64,000 nucleotides of DNA from Verrucomicrobiota bacterium (GTDB lineage: Bacteria; Verrucomicrobiota; Verrucomicrobiia; Opitutales; Opitutaceae), in the NCBI GenBank assembly GCA_023428905.1, contig JAEYWP010000008.1, forward strand, positions 186,001-250,000, written 5' to 3'. Below, one piece after another: positions 57,978 through 64,000 of the stretch. Numbering within the stretch: the stretch's first letter is position 1; every line of letters starts with the position of its first letter. The position numbers and the translations under genes are program-made. The notes under the pieces are model-generated. The model saw nothing but the letters and a program-made list of their open reading frames with translations, did not search any database and was not told the origin of the DNA.

Positions 57978-60023
57978 ATGCTGCTCCGCCCTGTGCCTGC
58001 GGGACGTGCGTTTCTGCGACCGCTCCTGCCCCTGCTGATTTTTTTTGGCTTTGGACTCACCCTGCTGGCCAGTTCGCGCCTTCTGCTCGTGCTGGGCTTC
58101 GCGGGGCAACGGGGTGCCGCCGCTGAACTGCCGGGACTTTTTCTCACAGGGCTGCGCTTCGACGTCTTGACCCTGTGCTACCTGGCGCTCCCTGCCTGGA
58201 CGCTTGCCTGCCTCAGTCCAGGCGCGTGGGAGCGCGTGATCAAAGCCGGCCTCAAGGCCTATTTCATCGGGGTCCTCGTCCTGATTGGCGTGCTCGAGTG
58301 CGCGGCGTGGCCCTCGCTCCGGGAATTTGGAAGTCGTCCAGAGTCCCTGTTCCTCGAATACCTGAGCCACCCGCACGAGGTGCTCGGCATGGTGCTTCAT
58401 GGGTTCACGGGAGCGCTCGTGGCCGGGCTCGCCGCCGCAGGGCTGATCCTCTGGACGGCGCGGCGCGCGCTGGGAGCCTCATTCGCAGGGAGCTGGCCGC
58501 GGGGCTATCGGCGGGTGCTCGCCTATCCCTTGGGTGCCGCGCTGCTGGTGGTCGGCGCACGGTCGAGCCTTCAGCACCGGCCTGCCAACCGAAGCAGCGC
58601 CGCCTTTTCGCAGAATCACTTTCACAACGAGGCCGCCCTCAATTCCACCTACACCCTGCTGTACGCGGCTTACGCCCGCAGGCACGAAGCGAAGGCCGGC
58701 AAGCACTACGGCTCGCTGCCCTTCACCCGGGCCCTTGAGCTCGTTCAGCACACCAGCCGCCTCTCGACCGGCGATTTTGCGCATGCCCCCGCGCAGCCCA
58801 CGTGGCATCGGCAGGCGACCCTCACGCCCGAGCCGGCCCATCGACCCAACGTCGTCATCCTGCTCCTCGAAAGCGTGGGCGCCGAATACACCGGCCGACT
58901 CGGCGGAACCCGCCTCACGCCGAATCTGGACCGACTGGCCGAGCAGGGTATCTGCTTCGACCGGCTTTTTTCCACCGGCACCCGCACTTCACGCGGGCTT
59001 GAGGCCGTGGTCTGCGGTTTCTTCCCCACACCCGCGCGCAGCGTCCTGAAGCTCGGGCTCGCCCAGCGGGACTTCTTCTCTGCGCCGACGCTTTTCCGGA
59101 GCGCCGGTTACTCCACCCATTTCATCTACGGCGGGGCGGCGAACTTTGACGAGATGAAGGCCTTCTTTCGCGCAAACGGGGTGGAACAGGTGTGGGACCA
59201 GGAGGCGCTGCAGCGGCCGGAACATGCCGTCGGCGTCTGGGGCATTCATGACGAGGACCTGTTTGCGGAAGCGGACGGAATCTTTCGCAGGCAGAACGAC
59301 CAGCCTTTCTTCGCCATCGTTCTTTCGACCTCGAACCATTCTCCGTTTGATTACCCGCACCAACGGATCGAACAGGACCCCGCCTTCCCCGCGGCATCGC
59401 CGGAGAACGCGATAAAATACACCGATTACGCCCTGGGCCGCTTTTTCGCGCGAGCGCGCTCCGCTGCCTACTTCGCCAACACCCTCTTCCTGATCGTCGC
59501 TGACCACGGCACCCGCGTCAGTGGCGAGGCCCTGGTACCGGTCCACAAGTTTCACATTCCCGGGATACTCCTCGGCCCCCCGGAGCTGGTGCGACCCGAG
59601 TCCATCCAGACGCTCGCATCTCAGGTGGATCTGATGCCCACGCTCCTTTCGCTGACGGGGCGCACCTGGGAGCATCCGATGATGGGACAAAACCTCCTCT
59701 CGCTGACTCCGGCGGAGCGGGCAAACCCGCATTCCGGCCGCGCACTGCTTCAATACGAGGCCCACTTTGGGTATTGGAAAAACAAGGACATGGTGATCCT
59801 GCGTCCCGAGCTCCCGCCCCTGCAGTTCGGGGTCGGCCAGAACGGCCCCTCTCACGCCGCCGCGTTCAAGCTCACACCGGAACCCGTCGATCCGGCGCTC
59901 ACCGAGGAGGCGCTCGCGCACAGCCTGCTGCCAAGCCTCTTGTATCAGCAGCGTCTCTACCGCGACCAGCCGCCGGGCGCGACGGATCCGAGGCGTGTCC
60001 TCCCGCTGCAGACCGCACGTTGA
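57978..60023 (+). CDS. LTA-synthase-like membrane sulfatase-fold phosphoglycerol transferase
   Basis: The 681-residue protein has about five membrane helices in its first 180 residues and an alkaline-phosphatase/sulfatase-fold domain from about 290. Its start is RPNVVILLLESVGAEYTG, where the Glu is a metal ligand. The nucleophile Thr lies in STGTRTSRGLEAVVCGF, and later metal ligands are in VADHGTRVS and the His of FKVHKFH-type HKFHIPG. Such enzymes transfer phosphoglycerol or phosphoethanolamine from phospholipids to glycans outside the membrane. A Gram-negative member would make osmoregulated glucan or a teichoic-like modification. The PHO-box-like repeats in front suggest phosphate control. 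Confidence 0.87.
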   Translation: MLLRPVPAGRAFLRPLLPLLIFFGFGLTLLASSRLLLVLGFAGQRGAAAELPGLFLTGLRFDVLTLCYLALPAWTLACLSPGAWERVIKAGLKAYFIGVLVLIGVLECAAWPSLREFGSRPESLFLEYLSHPHEVLGMVLHGFTGALVAGLAAAGLILWTARRALGASFAGSWPRGYRRVLAYPLGAALLVVGARSSLQHRPANRSSAAFSQNHFHNEAALNSTYTLLYAAYARRHEAKAGKHYGSLPFTRALELVQHTSRLSTGDFAHAPAQPTWHRQATLTPEPAHRPNVVILLLESVGAEYTGRLGGTRLTPNLDRLAEQGICFDRLFSTGTRTSRGLEAVVCGFFPTPARSVLKLGLAQRDFFSAPTLFRSAGYSTHFIYGGAANFDEMKAFFRANGVEQVWDQEALQRPEHAVGVWGIHDEDLFAEADGIFRRQNDQPFFAIVLSTSNHSPFDYPHQRIEQDPAFPAASPENAIKYTDYALGRFFARARSAAYFANTLFLIVADHGTRVSGEALVPVHKFHIPGILLGPPELVRPESIQTLASQVDLMPTLLSLTGRTWEHPMMGQNLLSLTPAERANPHSGRALLQYEAHFGYWKNKDMVILRPELPPLQFGVGQNGPSHAAAFKLTPEPVDPALTEEALAHSLLPSLLYQQRLYRDQPPGATDPRRVLPLQTAR

Positions 60024-60067
60024 ACAGTTCAGCGGTGCCCGTAGGCCAAAGACGCCGCTCCGGGCGG

Positions 60068-62623
60068 TTACGGAGACGCCTGAGGATGGCCCGGGCCGAG
60101 GCTTATGCCGTCCACGATCACCCCGGCGTCGATCCGATGCAGGCTGAGGCGGTGGCGGCCGGCGGAGGGGGCGTTAAGTTCCACGGTGGCGGTGTAGCGT
60201 CCGTCGAGCACGCCCTGAGCCCAGGCGGCGGAGCCGAGTTCAACGGGGACACTCACGCTGCGGATCGGTCCCCCTCCGATGGAGATTCCCACGCGGAGCG
60301 TTGTCGCGCCGCCGAGTGGATGCGTGGGAAGCAGGTGCACGTCCACCTGCACTGGCCCCGGGTGCGCCACCTCGACGTCGAAGTCGAGGGATGCCCCTGC
60401 CTCCGGCACGGGCGTTGCGTCAAAGGGAAGGACCACCGCGGCACAGCCCGAGCGTCCAAGGCCTGGCACACGCTGCCAGCGTGCGCCGGAAGCCTCCGCC
60501 CGCGAGGTGACGGCGTCCGCAGGAACGAACTCCAACCGGCCGGCGCGCGGCGCGGGCATCGCAACGTCGCCAAAGCGAATCGGCTCCGCCCCGGCGGCCA
60601 TGCTTTCGGACGGGAGGGCCACGGGCGATATCCGCATGCTCGCCCACTGGTTGTCGGCCGGTTCCAAGGCCATGAAGTGCCTCCACTTACCGCCGGCGAT
60701 GCCCTCGTTGTAGTGCCGCGTGAGCCCGCGCAATCGCTCCTCCGCCGCCAGCGCAGACGCGGCGTGCCGCCGCGCGAGCGGAAAATCGGAGTTGAACGCC
60801 GCGGCATAAAACTCGGCGTGAAAGACCCGGGCATTGGCCGCCGCCGCCCCCAACACGGGGTACTCCACCAGTTGAAAAAACGCATCCCGACTCCGCGAGG
60901 GAAGGGCGTCGCGAAGAGAACGCACCTGCTCCTCCAGAGTCTCAAAGGCGCGCATCCGGGTCACCACCTCTGCCCGTGAAAACGTGCTCGGGCGCGGACG
61001 CTGGCCTGGCAGCCACCATTGGAGGTGCTCCGGTTTGCGGGCGGAATTCAGGCGATAATAGGTTTCCAGCACCTGCGCCACGGCAGCGCCTGTCCCGGTG
61101 CCAAATTCACGTTCCGCCCAGGCCGCGAGGTAGCCCTCGAGCGTATCCGGCGTCCAGCGGTCGATGTCCCAGGCCATCTGCAGAAAGAACTCGGTGGTGA
61201 GCTCGGCCGGCTTGATGTCACCCACGTTCACCACCCAGAGCCGGTCGGCGCCATGATCGTAGGACTTCCGCATCTCGTGCCAGATCAGCGCGGGCGGAGT
61301 GGTTGCCAGCCAAAGGTACGACAGCGGCCGCCCCAGGTAGGACAAATGGTAATACACCCCGAAGCCGCCCCGGCGGCCGCGTTCTGAGGGCAGTGCGACG
61401 TCACGCACGTATCCAAAGTTGTCGTCCGGCCAGACGATCGTCACGTCCTCCGGCACCTTCAGACCCGCGCGATAGAGTTCCAGCACCTCCTTGTAGGCGC
61501 AGAACATCTGGGGCACGGCTTCGATCTTCCCCGGAAGGTGCCGGGCGAGGAGCTCCCGCTGGTCGTGGAAGATGCGCTCGAGGGCCGTGATCCGCTCGGC
61601 TTCCGTCTGTGGACCGACCATGTGGGAATCGTGGATACCGCGCATCCCAAGCGTGTAGATGTTCTCGTACCTCGCGTTCGACCTCACCCTTTCCTCCCAA
61701 TAGCCCAGCACCCCCTCCCGGTTGGCCAGGTAGTTGTAGTGGGATGACGGCGCGCGCCATTCGCCCACGTTGTTGCGCAGCATGGGTTCGGCGTGGGAGG
61801 AGCCCATCACGACCGCGTAGGCGTCGGCGAGGCGCGCGTTCTCCGGATCCGCATTGAAGGGACGGGTGGTCGGATGCATCCCCGGCCAGAGGAGGTTCGC
61901 CTTCAGCCGCAGGAGGAGTTCAAACACGCGCTGGTAGGTGCGAGGGCCGATGTTTCCCGTTTCAGGCTCATGGGTGAGGGCCGCCCAGGGCTGCAGGCCC
62001 CAGTCCTCGTCGTTGATGAAAATGCCGCGGAATTTGACCGAGGGAGGACCGAAACGCCGGGCGCCCCGCGCAACGTGGAGTTCCGCTCGGGGCAGCGGCG
62101 CGACGTCCGACCACCAATGCCAGGGCGACACACCGATGGCTTGGGACAGCTCATAGACCCCGTAGGCGGTGCCGCGCCGGTCACTGCCCACAATTACGAG
62201 GGCACGGGACGTCCCCGGCAGCGGGTCGTCGACCACGGTGATGATAAACGCCTCCCACTGGCCCCGCAGGTCACCGACGGGGAGGCGCCCCTGGGCCACC
62301 AGCTGGTCGATCACGGGACTGCGTCCCAGTGTGCCCACCAGGAGAACGTCCCCCGCGGGCGTTGGGCCACCGATTGCGACGCGCGGCTTTTTCCCTGAGA
62401 CGCGTTCCACATCGGTTGCCAGATCGCGGGCGGCGATATGAACGACCTCCGCGTCCCCAGCTGCCGCCCAGATCGCGGCCGCGCCCCGTGACCCGCTCAC
62501 CGGGAAGGACCCATCGGACGCCGTTTCCGACACCCAGCCAGCCCCCATGGCCATCGCCGGTCCCAGCCCCCACCACCCGCACGCAAGGAGGAGACGGAGC
62601 AGGCACGCACAAGGAAAACGCAT
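60068..62623 (-). CDS. Glycoside hydrolase family 115 (alpha-glucuronidase)
   Basis: The ATG at 62623 gives 851 residues with a signal peptide (FPCACLLRLLLACGWWGLGPAMA). An N-terminal alpha/beta domain follows, then the GH115 core: VKFRGIFINDEDWGLQPWA, ANLLWPGMHPTTRPFN, VVMGSSHAEPMLRNNVGEW, GMRGIHDSHMVG, and TIVWPDDNFGYVRDV. The C-terminal 200 residues are beta-rich. GH115 enzymes remove 4-O-methyl-glucuronic acid branches from xylan, in dimeric proteins exported to the periplasm or outside. This fits a plant-biomass degrader. It converges with the LTA-synthase-like gene. A longer start at 62722 would begin in an AACCTGTCCC repeat. Confidence 0.9.
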   Translation of the reverse strand: MRFPCACLLRLLLACGWWGLGPAMAMGAGWVSETASDGSFPVSGSRGAAAIWAAAGDAEVVHIAARDLATDVERVSGKKPRVAIGGPTPAGDVLLVGTLGRSPVIDQLVAQGRLPVGDLRGQWEAFIITVVDDPLPGTSRALVIVGSDRRGTAYGVYELSQAIGVSPWHWWSDVAPLPRAELHVARGARRFGPPSVKFRGIFINDEDWGLQPWAALTHEPETGNIGPRTYQRVFELLLRLKANLLWPGMHPTTRPFNADPENARLADAYAVVMGSSHAEPMLRNNVGEWRAPSSHYNYLANREGVLGYWEERVRSNARYENIYTLGMRGIHDSHMVGPQTEAERITALERIFHDQRELLARHLPGKIEAVPQMFCAYKEVLELYRAGLKVPEDVTIVWPDDNFGYVRDVALPSERGRRGGFGVYYHLSYLGRPLSYLWLATTPPALIWHEMRKSYDHGADRLWVVNVGDIKPAELTTEFFLQMAWDIDRWTPDTLEGYLAAWAEREFGTGTGAAVAQVLETYYRLNSARKPEHLQWWLPGQRPRPSTFSRAEVVTRMRAFETLEEQVRSLRDALPSRSRDAFFQLVEYPVLGAAAANARVFHAEFYAAAFNSDFPLARRHAASALAAEERLRGLTRHYNEGIAGGKWRHFMALEPADNQWASMRISPVALPSESMAAGAEPIRFGDVAMPAPRAGRLEFVPADAVTSRAEASGARWQRVPGLGRSGCAAVVLPFDATPVPEAGASLDFDVEVAHPGPVQVDVHLLPTHPLGGATTLRVGISIGGGPIRSVSVPVELGSAAWAQGVLDGRYTATVELNAPSAGRHRLSLHRIDAGVIVDGISLGPGHPQASP

Positions 62624-62635
62624 GAACGGTCCACT

Positions 62636-62784
62636 AACCTGTCCCCTTGGCCAGCGACACCCTCTCCCCGCCTGACCGTCTGAACGCGCGAGCGCAAACC
62701 AGGACCACCCCAACCGGACCAACCCTCAACCTGTCCCCTTTCGCACTTCCCCGGTCAGAAAACATAACCTGTCCCCTTTTGCAC
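62636..62784. repeat. AACCTGTCCCC repeats upstream of GH115
   Basis: AACCTGTCCCCTT occurs at 62636, AACCTGTCCCCTTTCGCAC at 62728 and AACCTGTCCCCTTTTGCAC at 62766. The third is preceded by GGTCAGAAAACAT. Similar shorter copies sit at 63423, 63434, 63451 and 63489, the last preceded by GATCGGAAAACGT. The same motif on both sides of a set of broken genes suggests a dispersed repeat that promotes rearrangement. Confidence 0.7.
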
Positions 62785-62803
62785 GTTCTGACGGAAGCCC
62801 GAT

Positions 62804-62932
62804 TTAGCGCACGCGCTCGCGCCAGTAACCCGGTTCGCGATGCAGATGCATCACCGCAACGATCCAGATCCGATCTGGCTCCACGAGGTAGATGACGCCG
62901 TTCGCGATTGGCTTCCTCGTGGATGACCCGGT
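62804..62932 (-). pseudogene. RelE/ParE-type toxin, C-terminal fragment
   Basis: Reading from directly after the antitoxin stop to TAA at 62804-62806 gives 42 residues containing ANGVIYLVEPDRIWIVAVMH and HREPGYWRERVR, the C-terminal strands of the RelE/ParE toxin fold. The first 50 or so residues are gone. There is no start codon in frame. It is thus a toxin relic behind an intact antitoxin. It ends 20 bases from the nearest AACCTGTCCC repeat. Confidence 0.7.
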
Positions 62933-63166
62933 TCACAGGCCCACGCGCTTGCGGGCTTGGGCCAAGGCATCATCCAACGGGATCCCCCGCGCGCGACCGC
63001 TTTGGATTTCCGAGACGCGCCGCCGGGTTTCCTCTTTCCAAGCGTCCTCGATGTGATTCGCGATGCCGCCATGGGCCGACACCAGGATGCGTTCCACCAA
63101 CTCCGCGCGCACATCCTGTGGCAACTGGCGCGTTTCTTCGACGAGTTGATCGAGGGTCATGGGCAT
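62933..63166 (-). CDS. Addiction-module antitoxin (PF09720-type)
   Basis: The 77-residue protein has the pattern of the short antitoxin family: LDQLVEETRQLPQDVRAELVERIL, a middle AWKEETRRRVSEI, and the typical end GRARGIPLDDALAQARKR. It would normally neutralise a RelE/ParE toxin and repress its operon. Here the toxin gene is reduced to its C-terminal third. The start overlaps the end of the recombinase remnant. Confidence 0.82.
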   Translation of the reverse strand: MPMTLDQLVEETRQLPQDVRAELVERILVSAHGGIANHIEDAWKEETRRRVSEIQSGRARGIPLDDALAQARKRVGL

Positions 63167-63447
63167 GGGCTTAACTCTGAGGGCCGCCCTTCCGAAGGCA
63201 ACTGCCCAGAGGGATGACAGCGGGCATGCACGTCAATCAACTGCCGGATCGTCACTTCGGTATATATGGCCGTCGTCTCGAGCTTCGAGTGCCCGAGCTG
63301 CTGCTGGATGAAGCGGATGTCGGCGCCGCCTTCGAGCATGTGGGTCGCGCAGGTGTGCCGCAAAAGGTGGCAGGAGCCGCGCTTGGCGAGCCCGGCTTTC
63401 TCCATCCAGGCGCGGATCCACGAACCTGTCCCTAGCCTGTCCATCAA
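63157..63447 (-). pseudogene. Tyrosine recombinase, C-terminal fragment
   Basis: The 96-residue frame holds the end of a XerC/D-type catalytic domain: HLLRHTCATHMLEGG with the HxxR motif, IRFIQQQLGHSKLETTAIY with the second His and the nucleophilic Tyr, and TEVTIRQLIDVHARCHP. The upstream catalytic Arg, Lys and the whole N-terminal domain are missing. The break falls at the AACCTGTCCC repeats at 63423-63460, whose reverse complement forms the apparent start of the frame. Confidence 0.75.
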
Positions 63448-63500
63448 CGTAGCCTGTCCCTTCGCGGTGGGACCTGATCGGAAAACGTAACCTGTCCCTG
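63423..63500. repeat. AACCTGTCCC/AGCCTGTCC repeats at the right of the remnant block
   Basis: Copies lie at 63423-63433, 63434-63442, 63451-63462 and 63489-63500. The spacing is irregular. The copy at 63489 shares the upstream string GAAAAC(G/A)TAACCTGTCCC with the one at 62766 on the other side of the remnant block. Confidence 0.65.
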
Positions 63501-63590
63501 CGGTGGGCTCGCGGGCTGGCGGTGGCGCGGGGGGGTGGTTTTGGGCTCGCGCGGGTGTTTGGCGCTGGGCTGAGATGCGCGGCCGCCCCC

Positions 63591-64000
63591 GTGACCACCA
63601 CCGCCCACGCCGACCGCCTCCTCTCCATCGACGCCCTGCGCGGGCTGACCGTCGCGGCCATGATCGTGGTCAACACCCCGGGATCGTGGTCGTTCCTTTA
63701 TCCCCCGCTGCGGCACGCGGCGTGGCACGGTCTCACCCCCACCGACCTGGTTTTCCCGTTCTTCCTTTTCATCGTCGGTATTTCCGTGGCCCTTGCGTTC
63801 GGGAAACAGTTGGCGGCCGGCGCGGCACAAAATGATCTGCGGAAAAAGGTGCTCGTGCGCTCCGCGAAGATCTTCCTGGTGGGCGCATTGCTCAGCCTCT
63901 GGCCCGACTTCAATCTCGGCGAGTTTCGCTGGGCCGGCGTGCTCCAGCGGATCGCCCTGGTTTTCGCCGCCTGCAGTTTTCTTTTCCTTTCCCTCCGCTG
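63591..64000 (+). CDS. HGSNAT/DUF5009-type membrane acyltransferase, N-terminal part
   Basis: A GTG at 63591 opens a frame that continues past the window end. The visible 136 residues have LSIDALRGLTVAAMIVVN, the family's N-terminal hallmark with RG in the first helix. A loop with PGSWSFLYPPLRHAAWHGLTP and TDLVFPFFLFIVGISVALAF follows, then FRWAGVLQRIAL, all typical of heparan-alpha-glucosaminide N-acetyltransferase-like (YeiB/DUF5009) proteins. In bacteria it often occurs near polysaccharide-degrading enzymes, as here near GH115. Role and substrate are not certain. Confidence 0.82.
   Translation, partial: MTTTAHADRLLSIDALRGLTVAAMIVVNTPGSWSFLYPPLRHAAWHGLTPTDLVFPFFLFIVGISVALAFGKQLAAGAAQNDLRKKVLVRSAKIFLVGALLSLWPDFNLGEFRWAGVLQRIALVFAACSFLFLSLR

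Overview
This is a GC-rich bacterial chromosome segment with dense, short-spaced genes. It encodes an outer-membrane-type export system (LolA-like carrier, RND pump, TolC-type channel), type IV pilus ATPases with a prepilin peptidase, and a GH115 glycoside hydrolase. It also has intergenic clusters of CCGTGTCC/CCGTGGTT-type repeats. Together these suggest a Gram-negative, polysaccharide-degrading member of Verrucomicrobiota, most likely close to Opitutaceae. That placement is an inference from gene content and feel, not from a marker gene search.

Positions 1-12404 hold most of an aryl-polyene / xanthomonadin-type pigment locus: two acyl carrier proteins, two ketosynthases with a complete Cys-His-His triad, a short ketosynthase-like protein, a lysophospholipid-type acyltransferase, a PlsC-type acyltransferase, a GT2 glycosyltransferase, a LolA-like carrier, an MMPL/RND-type exporter and an AMP-forming ligase. 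Facing them on the other strand is a chorismatase of the FkbO/Hyg5/XanB2 family, which would supply the hydroxybenzoate head group. The window opens inside the cluster, and no ketoreductase or dehydratase is visible.

Positions 12400-35070 are mostly core genes: an UMF1-type MFS transporter, a SpoU rRNA methyltransferase, a DEAD-box helicase, two PilT-like ATPases, a rhomboid protease, an M16 peptidase, a TlpA-like thioredoxin, a processive GT2, a LysR regulator divergent from yggS, a SirB1-like protein, aroE, pilD, galK, ygfZ and a class I DAHP synthase. The DAHP synthase has an unusual leader with two hairpins. A head-to-head cluster of degenerate repeats follows (35146-35608), then a TetR-RND-MFP-TolC efflux operon, malate dehydrogenase, and an unrecognised pair of membrane-anchored proteins of 131 and 928 residues.

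The tmRNA gene ssrA (47771-48125) is the target of an approximately 8 kb genomic island. The last 28 bases of ssrA plus three more bases are repeated exactly at 56042-56072. Inside lie a truncated tyrosine integrase, a truncated MobF (TrwC-type) relaxase, about 1 kb of apparently noncoding GC-rich DNA, a 5'-truncated Rhs/YD-repeat protein whose C-terminal tip carries a HExxH metallopeptidase motif, a small secreted protein that could be its immunity partner, and an acyltransferase-3 protein. Paired octamers TTTATCAG / CTGATAAA lie near both ends in opposite orientation and look like integrase arm sites.

To the right are a bestrophin homologue, two small stress-type proteins (Lys-rich and CsbD), an LTA-synthase-like sulfatase-fold protein preceded by three 11-base GTTCATC repeats resembling a PHO box, a GH115 alpha-glucuronidase, and a scrap yard of recombinase and toxin-antitoxin remnants bounded by AACCTGTCCC repeats. 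The window ends inside an HGSNAT/DUF5009-type membrane acyltransferase.
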